Positions 9,764 through 18,119 of a stretch of DNA of 64,000 nt are shown here, in pieces. Each line of letters opens with the position of its first letter. Within the stretch, counting starts at the first letter, position 1. Location: contig JAAYKY010000027.1 in the NCBI GenBank assembly GCA_012522185.1, forward strand, positions 1 through 64,000, read 5' to 3'. Source of the stretch: Flavobacteriaceae bacterium (GTDB taxonomy: Bacteria > Bacteroidota > Bacteroidia > Flavobacteriales > Weeksellaceae). A program made the translations under genes and the position numbers. The notes under the pieces are model-generated. The model saw nothing but the letters and a program-made list of their open reading frames with translations, did no database searches and had not been told where the DNA came from.

Positions 9764-10705
9764 ATGTTAAAGTTTCCCGATAAAAATATTTGGAGCGGAA
9801 GGCTGGACGACGAAGACGGCGAATTGGGGCTTCGATGGCACCAAGTAGTTAAAACAGGTATATTTTCTGAACTAAGTGCAAATTCTGACGAAAAAATCGC
9901 ATTGCTTGGATTTTGTTCTGACGAAGGAGTCCGAAGAAACAAAGGAAGAATCGGTGCCAAAGAGGCTCCCGATCAAATCCGAAAAGCATTGGCCAATCTT
10001 CCCTTTGACAAAGAAAAACAAAAAAAAATATTTGATTTTGGAGACATTTTATTGGAAAACGATGATTTGGAAGCCGCACGAAAACTTCAAATAGAATGCG
10101 TTTCCGACCTTTTAAAACACCATTATTTACCCATTGTTTTGGGTGGTGGACATGAAACGGCACTGGGGAATTATTTAGGTCTGACGCAAAAATTTGAAAA
10201 AATCGGAATTATCAATATCGATGCGCATTTTGATTTGCGAATTCCGGTGGAAAATAGCACATCAGGAACGCCCTTTTTTGAAATGGCGCATTTTTGTGCC
10301 GAAATCGGACGGGAATTTCATTATTTCACCATCGGAATTCAGGAAAATGGAAATACCCAAGCCTTGTTCAAAAGGGCAAATGAATTAAACACAGAAATCA
10401 TTCGCGCCGATGAAGTTCATATCGACCTAAATCATGTTTTACGTCGCATAGAAGATTTCGCAAAAGAATTTGACGCCATTTACCTAAGCCTGGATTTGGA
10501 TGTGCTGGACGGAGCTTTTGCGCCCGGCGTGAGCGCTCCTTCGGTCAATGGATTAACTCCCTTTCAGGTAAAATCCATCATTCAAAAAGTCGTTCAAACT
10601 AAAAAACTTAAATTATTTGATGTGGTCGAACTCAATCCCAACTTTGACCAGGACAATAGAACCGCTAAATTAGCCGCTCATTTTATTCAGGAAATAAATT
10701 TATGA
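9764..10705 (+). CDS. hutG: Formimidoylglutamase / arginase-ureohydrolase family
   Basis: GGGHE, NIDAHFDLR, SLDLDVLDGAFAPGVSAPS; N-terminal IWSGRLDDEDG typical of HutG. Confidence 0.88.
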   Translation: MLKFPDKNIWSGRLDDEDGELGLRWHQVVKTGIFSELSANSDEKIALLGFCSDEGVRRNKGRIGAKEAPDQIRKALANLPFDKEKQKKIFDFGDILLENDDLEAARKLQIECVSDLLKHHYLPIVLGGGHETALGNYLGLTQKFEKIGIINIDAHFDLRIPVENSTSGTPFFEMAHFCAEIGREFHYFTIGIQENGNTQALFKRANELNTEIIRADEVHIDLNHVLRRIEDFAKEFDAIYLSLDLDVLDGAFAPGVSAPSVNGLTPFQVKSIIQKVVQTKKLKLFDVVELNPNFDQDNRTAKLAAHFIQEINL

Positions 10706-11244
10706 TTAACCGAAAAATATTCTTTGTTTTCACTTTCGTATTCAGCTGTTTTCAGACTTTTAGCCAAGAAAGGTTTGAGATAAATTCTACCCTTTGGGAA
10801 TTTGAACTGCCCGAAAATTTCGTTCGGAATGACATTGTTGAAAGTTCTGAATTTGAAGGAGATTCGGCATTTTTTTTGGAAGTCTCCAAACCAAATTCGC
10901 CTGAAATGAATATCATGAGTGTCACGACTTATTCCAATTTCAATCTCAAATCCATGACGGCAGGCGTTTATGCAAATTCTTTGTTGAATTCCATGAAAAA
11001 CAACTTCCGAAATGAAAATCTGGAAGCCGATGTTTACCTTGACAAAATAGAAATTGATGGAGTTTCATTTTTTGTGATTCATTCCGATGTATTAGATCCC
11101 CACAATGAAGAGCGCTTTATGGCGAGTGTTTACATTGCTGAAATTGATGACAGAGAATTCAATCTTATGATCTTGTACGACAACGACGAAGACGGATTTG
11201 CACTGGAAAACACTTTATTGAACTCTAAATTTATCCAGCCATGA
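10702..11244 (+). CDS. Hypothetical exported protein
   Basis: N-terminal signal-like segment (KIFFVFTFVFSCFQTFSQ); 4-bp overlaps with both neighbours. Confidence 0.6.
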   Translation: MINRKIFFVFTFVFSCFQTFSQERFEINSTLWEFELPENFVRNDIVESSEFEGDSAFFLEVSKPNSPEMNIMSVTTYSNFNLKSMTAGVYANSLLNSMKNNFRNENLEADVYLDKIEIDGVSFFVIHSDVLDPHNEERFMASVYIAEIDDREFNLMILYDNDEDGFALENTLLNSKFIQP

Positions 11245-12209
11245 ATTTATACCCATTAAAATTCAGACCCATTGCACACTACCGAATTTGGGGTGGAAAC
11301 AAACTCAATCAGGCGGTTTCGGCGGAACTTCAAATGGATAATTTAGGCGAAATATGGAGCATTTCGGGGGTTGCGGAAAACATAAGCATCGTTGAAAACG
11401 GAGCATTGGCTGGAAAAAACTTACAGGAACTCATCGAAATTTATCAAGAAAAATTAGTCGGGAAAAAAGTTTGGAAAAAATTCGGAAATGAATTTCCATT
11501 GTTGATAAAATTCATCGATGCTGCCCAACCGCTTTCGGTTCAAGTTCATCCCAATGATGAAGAAGCCAAAAAACTACATAATTCCTTTGGGAAATCGGAA
11601 ATGTGGTACATCATGGAGGCCGAAAAAGATTCAGAATTAATAATCGGATTTAAAGAAGGAATTGGAAAATCGGATTACGAAAAGCATTTGAAAGCTGAAA
11701 CTTTGGAAGAAATCCTTGGAAAAACTCTGGTTGAGAAAGGCGATGCGGTTTACATTCCGGCAGGAAGAGTTCATGCCATCGGAGCGGGAATTGTATTGGC
11801 AGAAATCCAGCAGACTTCCGATGTGACTTATCGGATTTATGATTATAATCGGATTGACAAAGACGGTAAAAAAAGAGAACTCCACACCGATTTGGCCTTA
11901 CAAGCTATTGATTTCAATACGATTGAAGAAATCAAAACAAAATACGATTCAACTGACAACCAATTGAATGCATTAATCAAATCGCCTTATTTCACAACGG
12001 AAATTTTTACCGGAAACCAAGAAGTTTCCATCACAAAAAATGACGAAATGCGGATTTATATTTGTACCGAAGGAAGTTTTAAATTCCAAACACAAAACGG
12101 CGGAACCCAGTTGGATAAATACCAAAGTTTATTGATGCCCGCCAAAACTGATTCCTATAAAATCATTCCTGAAGAAAATTCTACGTTGATTGAAGTGAGG
12201 GTGCCGTGA
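11241..12209 (+). CDS. manA: Mannose-6-phosphate isomerase, class I
   Basis: LIKFIDAAQPLSVQVHPND, GKSEMWYI, YIPAGRVHAIGAGI motifs. Confidence 0.92.
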   Translation: MNLYPLKFRPIAHYRIWGGNKLNQAVSAELQMDNLGEIWSISGVAENISIVENGALAGKNLQELIEIYQEKLVGKKVWKKFGNEFPLLIKFIDAAQPLSVQVHPNDEEAKKLHNSFGKSEMWYIMEAEKDSELIIGFKEGIGKSDYEKHLKAETLEEILGKTLVEKGDAVYIPAGRVHAIGAGIVLAEIQQTSDVTYRIYDYNRIDKDGKKRELHTDLALQAIDFNTIEEIKTKYDSTDNQLNALIKSPYFTTEIFTGNQEVSITKNDEMRIYICTEGSFKFQTQNGGTQLDKYQSLLMPAKTDSYKIIPEENSTLIEVRVP

Positions 12210-12288
12210 AAGCATTTTCATAAATCAGAAAATTTCTTATTTCAAAAAAAAGTAAATATTCGTCAATTTTGATAATAAATAAGAGAAA

Positions 12289-12495
12289 ATGGATATAGCA
12301 GTTGAAAAAAAAGAAATTATCAAATGGATTAATTCCATTGATAACCCTGTTATTCTGGAGCAAATTAAAAATATCCAAAAAAGTGATACCGTTCCCTTTG
12401 ATTTTGAAAAAGAATGGGAAAATGGGATTACAATTGAAGAAGCAAGAAAAAAAACCTCTGAGTTTATAAAGTCTCTGCCTTGGGAAAAACAGTGA
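12289..12495 (+). CDS. Antitoxin-like protein
   Basis: 68 aa with FDFEKEWENGITIEEARKKTSEFI tail typical of Bacteroidota RelE/ParE-partner antitoxins; GTGA overlap with next gene. Confidence 0.65.
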   Translation: MDIAVEKKEIIKWINSIDNPVILEQIKNIQKSDTVPFDFEKEWENGITIEEARKKTSEFIKSLPWEKQ

Positions 12496-12802
12496 TACTA
12501 CAACAAAAGGTAAGGGAATGTTTAGAGAATCTCATTCAAATTTTATTTGAAAATGACTATTTCGGTTTTGAAGAATCTGCGCAAATCTATGTATCTAAAA
12601 TCTATGATTTCATCGAATTTGACATTATAAATTTTCCTTATAAAATTTTTCCTGAAAAACTTAAGCATTTAGGCACGAAATATGCTTTTTACAAAGCCAA
12701 TGAAAATACTACTTGGTATATTTTTTTGAAATAAATGACAACCGGATTCTGATTACTTATATCACAAATAATCACGCTCCGGAATTAAAATATCTGTTAT
12801 GA
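12492..12802 (+). pseudogene. RelE/ParE-like toxin with 1-nt frameshift at T7 tract
   Basis: Frame ends TTWYIFLK* at 12734. Adding one T at 12721-12727 gives ...TTWYIFFEINDNRILITYITNNHAPELKYLL* ending at 12802, a typical toxin C-terminus. Confidence 0.7.
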
Positions 12803-12849
12803 CAACATATAGAGACTTAAATTTAACCTTTTCACTATCAAATAATTCG

Positions 12850-12857
12850 TATCTTTG
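12850..12857 (+). promoter_or_regulatory. Candidate Bacteroidota -7 element (TATCTTTG) upstream of GHMP kinase
   Basis: Matches TAnnTTTG, 17 bp before ATG 12875; no clear TTG at -33. Confidence 0.45.
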
Positions 12858-12874
12858 TAACGCAAATTAAGCCA

Positions 12875-13789
12875 ATGAGAAACCCATTGTTCTACGCAAA
12901 AATCCTATTGTTTGGAGAATACGGTATCATCGAAGACTCCAAAGGATTGACCATTCCTTATAATTCTTACAAAGGAACTTTGACCTTCGACAAAAATTCC
13001 AAAGGCAAAATTTCCAACGAAAGCATCCGCAAATTCTCGGTTTATCTGGAAGAAAATTTTCAGGACGAATTTGATTTTACACAAATGAAATCCGACATTT
13101 CTGCCGGAATGCATTTCGACTCCACCATTCCTCAAGGATATGGCGTAGGAAGCTCCGGCGCTTTGGTAGCGGCGATTTATGAACGCTATGCGTTCAACAA
13201 AATCGATACGGAAGATGGAATCTCCAAAGAAATCATCGCGCAACTGAAAGAAACTTTCTCTAAAATGGAATCTTTCTTTCACGGTAAAAGTTCGGGTATT
13301 GATCCTTTGATTTGTTACCTCAACTTACCTTTGCTGATTAATTCCAAAACCGATATTTCCACTGTGGGAATTCCACAACAAAAAGAAGGAAAAGGCGCTA
13401 TTTTCTTGGTGAACTCAGGCGCACCCGGCGAAACGGCTCCCATGGTTCAGATTTTCTTTGAGAAACTGAAACAGGAAGGTTTCCGCAAAACATTGAAAGA
13501 AGAATTCATCAACTATAACAATGCCTGCATTGATGCTTTTGTGAAAGGCGATGTAAATCCTTTGTTCAGTAACCTGAAAAAACTTTCAACATGGGCCTTT
13601 TTGCACTTCAAACCTATGATTCCACAACGTTTATTAGACGCTTGGCAATACGGAATTCAAACCAATTCTTACTACCTGAAACTATGTGGCTCGGGAGGAG
13701 GAGGCTACATCCTAGGGTTTACAAAAAATTACGAAAAAGCAAAAGAACATTTAAAAGACTTTGATACCGAAGTAATTTACAAATTCTGA
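12875..13789 (+). CDS. GHMP kinase, mevalonate kinase-like
   Basis: PQGYGVGSSGALVAA (GHMP ATP-binding), HGKSSGIDP, KLCGSGGGGYILGF. Confidence 0.85.
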   Translation: MRNPLFYAKILLFGEYGIIEDSKGLTIPYNSYKGTLTFDKNSKGKISNESIRKFSVYLEENFQDEFDFTQMKSDISAGMHFDSTIPQGYGVGSSGALVAAIYERYAFNKIDTEDGISKEIIAQLKETFSKMESFFHGKSSGIDPLICYLNLPLLINSKTDISTVGIPQQKEGKGAIFLVNSGAPGETAPMVQIFFEKLKQEGFRKTLKEEFINYNNACIDAFVKGDVNPLFSNLKKLSTWAFLHFKPMIPQRLLDAWQYGIQTNSYYLKLCGSGGGGYILGFTKNYEKAKEHLKDFDTEVIYKF

Positions 13790-13793
13790 TTTT

Positions 13794-14060
13794 ATGGAAC
13801 AATTTACTTTTGAAGAAGATGACCTTTTTGGAGGATTTTATCTCTTCGACGAGGAAACAAAAATCGGAGAAGTCACCTTTCGCAAACACAGTCAAAATGC
13901 GATTTCCATCAACCACACCTATGTTTTAAAAGAATTCGAAGGTCGAGGTTACGGAAAAAAATTGGTGGACAAAGTCATTGAATACACCAAAGAAAATGAC
14001 CTCAAACTCTCGGCCAGTTGTTGGTTTGCCGAAAAGGTCATACAATCTTACTACCCATGA
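13794..14060 (+). CDS. GNAT family N-acetyltransferase (YjdJ-like)
   Basis: 88 aa; VLKEFEGRGYGKKLVDKVIEYTKENDLKLSASCWFAEK. Confidence 0.85.
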   Translation: MEQFTFEEDDLFGGFYLFDEETKIGEVTFRKHSQNAISINHTYVLKEFEGRGYGKKLVDKVIEYTKENDLKLSASCWFAEKVIQSYYP

Positions 14061-14965
14061 AAAATCTCAGCCTGAGGAAAATTTTCATAAAAACCTTGGC
14101 GCTTTTCACAGTCATCCGAGGCTACAATATTGCCATGCTCATTTTAGCGCAATACATGGCGAGTCTTTTTATCTTCAACGAAGGAAAAAATCACCTCGAA
14201 ATCCTACTCGACAAAAACCTGAACTTCATCATCATCGCATCGGCACTCAGTGCCGCCGCCGGCTACATTATCAATAATTTCTACGATTTAGAAAAAGACG
14301 CCATCAGCCGACCTTTGCAGAATTATATCGAAAGATTTGTCTCACAAAACTTTAAACTGAACGTTTACCTCGCACTCAATATTCTGGCACTCGGCATCGC
14401 CCTTTTGGTTTCTTGGCGAGTCGCCATTTTCTTTCTCGTCTATCAATTTATGGTTTGGTTCTATTCCCATAAAATAAATAAACTCGTCTGGCTCAACAAT
14501 TTGTATTCGGTCATACTGATGGTTTTTCCGTTCTTTGCCCTATTTCTTTATTATGAAAACTTTTCTACCATCATCTTTTTCCACGCCGGATTCCTTTTGC
14601 TCTTACTGCTCGTAACCGATATTTTAAAAGACCTGACCACCTCCACCGCCGACACCATTTACCATTACAGCACTTTACCCGTTATTTATGGCGAAAAAAA
14701 AACCAAACTAATCCTGACCCTTCTGATGATTCTTACCGCAGCTTGGTCGGTTTTTATGTGGACTGACAGCGGGACAGGCTATATGAAATATTTTTTCCTA
14801 TTCAGTGCCGGACTCAATTTATTACTCATTTTCCCGCTCTGGAAATCCCATTCCAAAACCACATACAAGATTCTACACCTGATTTTCAAACTTTTAATCG
14901 GATTTGGCATCTTCAACATGGTGTTCATTGACTTAAATCCCTTAAATTTGCAAAAAATTATCTAA
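14057..14965 (+). CDS. UbiA family prenyltransferase (geranylgeranylglycerol-phosphate geranylgeranyltransferase-like)
   Basis: Multi-TM; NNFYDLEKDAISRPLQ (NDxxDxxxD-like) and DILKDLTTSTAD. ATG at 14057 overlaps upstream stop; 14018 in ORF track is probably too early. Confidence 0.85.
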   Translation: MKNLSLRKIFIKTLALFTVIRGYNIAMLILAQYMASLFIFNEGKNHLEILLDKNLNFIIIASALSAAAGYIINNFYDLEKDAISRPLQNYIERFVSQNFKLNVYLALNILALGIALLVSWRVAIFFLVYQFMVWFYSHKINKLVWLNNLYSVILMVFPFFALFLYYENFSTIIFFHAGFLLLLLLVTDILKDLTTSTADTIYHYSTLPVIYGEKKTKLILTLLMILTAAWSVFMWTDSGTGYMKYFFLFSAGLNLLLIFPLWKSHSKTTYKILHLIFKLLIGFGIFNMVFIDLNPLNLQKII

Positions 14966-14984
14966 CCGAATTCGAGATTCGTTA

Positions 14985-15135
14985 ATTGGGCGTGCCCCCG
15001 TTGCGATTCTAAAATTCAGACAAAAATAAACTTGACCGCAACGGGGTCGGGCTCTCGGCACTCGCTTTTTTTGGTGCCTTCGGACGAACCTTTGGCAACA
15101 AAAAAGAGCTTAAACAAAGCCTCCATCCCTCACGC
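14985..15135 (-). repeat. Dispersed structured intergenic element, copy A (reverse orientation)
   Basis: Perfect 10-bp inverted repeat CCCCGTTGCG (14996-15005) / CGCAACGGGG (15037-15046) plus a second imperfect stem at about 15064-15109. Shares terminal words (GAGGGATGGAGG, AGCCCGACCCC, GGGGCACGCCCAA) with the 25366 element. Confidence 0.6.
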
Positions 15136-15197
15136 GAACACAAACAAAACCGGACATCATTTAAATCACAAAACCATGTCCCTTAATAAATAGTAAA

Positions 15198-16031
15198 ATG
15201 AAAAAAAGACAGGAAAGGCGTGATGCTTCCCCGAAAAGACCGGCGGGAAACTCAAAGCCTAATTTTAGAAATGCCGGCAAACCTTTCAAACCCCGTTTGA
15301 AAAAGGCACCCGTTGATGACGGAACCATTCGTCTCAACAAATACATCGCCAACGCAGGAATTTGTTCCCGACGCGAAGCCGATGAATTCATCCGAACAGG
15401 ACTGGCACAAGTAAACGGAAAAGTCGTAACCGAAATGGGCTACAAAGTACAACCCGGAGATATTGTGAAATTTGACGGCAAAGTCATCACAGCCGAAAAG
15501 AACGTCTACATACTTCTCAACAAACCCAAAGGATTTATCACTACAACACGCGACGAAAGAGACCGAAAAACCGTAATGGACTTGATTGCCAATGCAACCA
15601 CGGCAAGAGTCTTTCCGGTAGGACGACTTGACCGTGCGACCACCGGACTTTTATTGTTCACAAACGATGGTTATTTGACCAAAAAACTAACCCATCCAAG
15701 CCATTCGGTGAAAAAAATATACCACGTCAAGTTGAACAAAAAAGCTACGCATGCCGACTTGGATGAAATCAAAAAAGGCGTTCGCCTGATTCCCGAAGGA
15801 ATTGCCGTAGTGGACAATGTTTCTTTCATTGAAGGCAAACCAAAAGATGAAGTGGGAATCGAAATCCACATTGGCTGGAACCGTGTAGTGAGAAGAATTT
15901 TTGAAAAATTAGGATTTGAAATTGAATCACTGGATCGCGTTGCTTTTGGCGGACTCACCAAGAAAAATCTCAAACGCGGCGACTGGCGCAAATTAGATGA
16001 AAAAGAAGTTGCATTCTTGAAAATGCTTTAA
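15198..16031 (+). CDS. rRNA pseudouridine synthase, RsuA/RluB family
   Basis: S4 domain (RLNKYIANAGICSRREADEFI) and GRLDRATTGLLLFTNDG; basic N-terminal extension. Confidence 0.92.
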   Translation: MKKRQERRDASPKRPAGNSKPNFRNAGKPFKPRLKKAPVDDGTIRLNKYIANAGICSRREADEFIRTGLAQVNGKVVTEMGYKVQPGDIVKFDGKVITAEKNVYILLNKPKGFITTTRDERDRKTVMDLIANATTARVFPVGRLDRATTGLLLFTNDGYLTKKLTHPSHSVKKIYHVKLNKKATHADLDEIKKGVRLIPEGIAVVDNVSFIEGKPKDEVGIEIHIGWNRVVRRIFEKLGFEIESLDRVAFGGLTKKNLKRGDWRKLDEKEVAFLKML

Positions 16032-16038
16032 TAAAAAT

Positions 16039-16070
16039 ACCTTGTCAAGGTTTTCTAACCTTGACAAGGT
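16039..16070. repeat. Short palindromic intergenic repeat / bidirectional hairpin
   Basis: Perfect 12-bp arms ACCTTGTCAAGG-TTTTCTAA-CCTTGACAAGGT; each arm contains an 11-bp near-palindrome (CCTTG-T-CAAGG). Between convergent genes. Confidence 0.75.
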
Positions 16071-16088
16071 TACTAGAAACAAAGAAAC

Positions 16089-17969
16089 TTATTTCAATTG
16101 ATCAAAATTACGTTTGATAAAATCGGTCAATTCTTTTCCTTTCAATAAGTTTTGAGATAATTTCGCCAAATCAAGAGCCTGAACAATCAGTTCTTTCTTT
16201 TCCTCTTCCGGCTTAGAGAGGATTTCATGAGCTAAATCACTATTTGAATTTACAACTAAATTATACATTTCGGGAAAATTACCAGCCCCAAACATACCTC
16301 CACCCATTTGTTGCATTTCCTTCATTCTTCGCATGAATTCAGGCTGCGTAATGATAAAAGGCGCATCCGACATACTTAAATCCTCTAGCTGAATGGTATA
16401 TTTAGCTTTGTCAATGCTGGCTTCGATTTCTTTTTTCAAAGTTTCTTTTTCCTCTTCTGACATTCGAGCAAGAATCGGCTCGTCTTTCTTAATCAGATTA
16501 CTTATGTGATCGGCATCTACTCGTACAAAAGAAATTTTCTCTTTACTCATTTCGAGTTTTTGAATGAAATGCGGCGAAACCGGAGAGTCCAACAATAAAA
16601 CTTCATACCCCTTTTCTTTGGCTGAAGCTACATAAGAATCTTGTTGATCTTTATCAGTAGCATAGAGAATTATGAAATTTCCATCTTTATCGGTTTGATT
16701 TTCTTTTGCTTTCGACTCGAATTCATCCCAAGTATAAAATTGTCCATCTACATTGGGATAAAGCATAAACTTATCGGATTTCTCAGCAAATTTCTCTTCC
16801 GATACCACTCCGTATTCCAATACAATTTTGATATCGTTCCATTTCTTCTCAAATTCTGGACGGTCTTCTTTGAGCAAAGAATTCATCTTATCAGCAACTT
16901 TCCGAGTGATGTATTGGGAAATCTTTTTTACGGCACCATCGGCCTGAAGATAAGACCTGGAAACGTTCAAAGGAATATCCGGAGAGTCAATCACACCGCG
17001 AAGCAACATCAGAAAATCCGGCACAATTCCTTTTACTTCATCGGTCACAAAAACTTGATTTTGGTAAAGCTGAATTTTATCCTTATCGATATTTATATTG
17101 TTTCCAAGTCGCGGAAAAAACAAAATTCCCATCAAGCTAAAAGGGTAATCCACGTTTAAATGAATCCAAAATAATGGCTCTTCAAACTGGGTCGGATACA
17201 ATTCTCGATAGAAGTTTAAATAATCTTCTTTTTGGAGTTCACTCGGGTTTTTTGTCCATGCCGGATGTGTATTGTTGACAATGTTGTCAATTTCCACTTC
17301 CTCCGGTTTAGCATCTTCGGCTGCATCTTCGGCCAAAGGAAGAGTCTGTTTTCGAGTTCCAAATTTAATCGGAACTGGCATGAATTTATTGTACTTTTCC
17401 AATAATTCACGGATTCGATATTCCTCAAGAAACTCTTCTGAGTCCTCTGCAATATGAAGTATGATTTCTGTACCTCTGGTGGTTTTATCTACATTTTCAA
17501 GAGAAAACTCCGGACTTCCATCGCAAATCCATTTCACTGCCGGCTCATCTTTGAAGGATTTTGTAATGATTTCAACCTTCTTCGCCACCATGAATGCCGA
17601 ATAAAAACCCAGTCCAAAATGACCGATGATACCCGCATCCTTTGCCGAGTCTTTGTATTTATTCAAAAATTCTTCTGCCCCGGAAAAAGCGACTTGGTTT
17701 ATGTATTTTTCTACCTCTTCTGCAGTCATACCGATTCCCTGATCGATGATATGGAGGGTTTTATTGGTTTTATCGATTTTGATCTCGATCAGTGGATCTC
17801 CGTACTCAACTTTCGCCTCACCAATATTGATAAGATGTCGAAGCTTCAAAGTCGCATCGGTGGCATTTGACACCAATTCGCGTAAAAATATTTCGTGATC
17901 ACTGTATAAGAACTTTTTAATCAAGGGGAAAATATTTTCCACCGAAACATTGATACTACCTTTTGTCAT
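16089..17969 (-). CDS. htpG: Molecular chaperone HtpG (Hsp90)
   Basis: FLRELVSNATDATLKLRHL, DQGIGMT, GHFGLGFYSAFMV. Confidence 0.97.
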   Translation of the reverse strand: MTKGSINVSVENIFPLIKKFLYSDHEIFLRELVSNATDATLKLRHLINIGEAKVEYGDPLIEIKIDKTNKTLHIIDQGIGMTAEEVEKYINQVAFSGAEEFLNKYKDSAKDAGIIGHFGLGFYSAFMVAKKVEIITKSFKDEPAVKWICDGSPEFSLENVDKTTRGTEIILHIAEDSEEFLEEYRIRELLEKYNKFMPVPIKFGTRKQTLPLAEDAAEDAKPEEVEIDNIVNNTHPAWTKNPSELQKEDYLNFYRELYPTQFEEPLFWIHLNVDYPFSLMGILFFPRLGNNINIDKDKIQLYQNQVFVTDEVKGIVPDFLMLLRGVIDSPDIPLNVSRSYLQADGAVKKISQYITRKVADKMNSLLKEDRPEFEKKWNDIKIVLEYGVVSEEKFAEKSDKFMLYPNVDGQFYTWDEFESKAKENQTDKDGNFIILYATDKDQQDSYVASAKEKGYEVLLLDSPVSPHFIQKLEMSKEKISFVRVDADHISNLIKKDEPILARMSEEEKETLKKEIEASIDKAKYTIQLEDLSMSDAPFIITQPEFMRRMKEMQQMGGGMFGAGNFPEMYNLVVNSNSDLAHEILSKPEEEKKELIVQALDLAKLSQNLLKGKELTDFIKRNFDQLK

Positions 17970-18119
17970 TTTTAATTTTTTTCACTCAAATAGGCAAAAT
18001 AAATACCAGCCCAAGAATTGATGACAAAATGTCTTGTAATGTCTTGATAATTTAACCTCTGACGTAGATCAAATTATACTTTCTAAAAAATTATTGAACC
18101 ACGAAGAAAACCAAATGTA

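Noticed and set aside
9764-10705. Histidine utilisation cluster suggested by hutG
   Set aside because: No hutH/U/I nearby; the gene sits in an operon with an exported hypothetical and manA.
16641-17159. 172-aa ORF antisense to htpG
   Set aside because: Lies within a well-supported gene; no recognisable family or start context.
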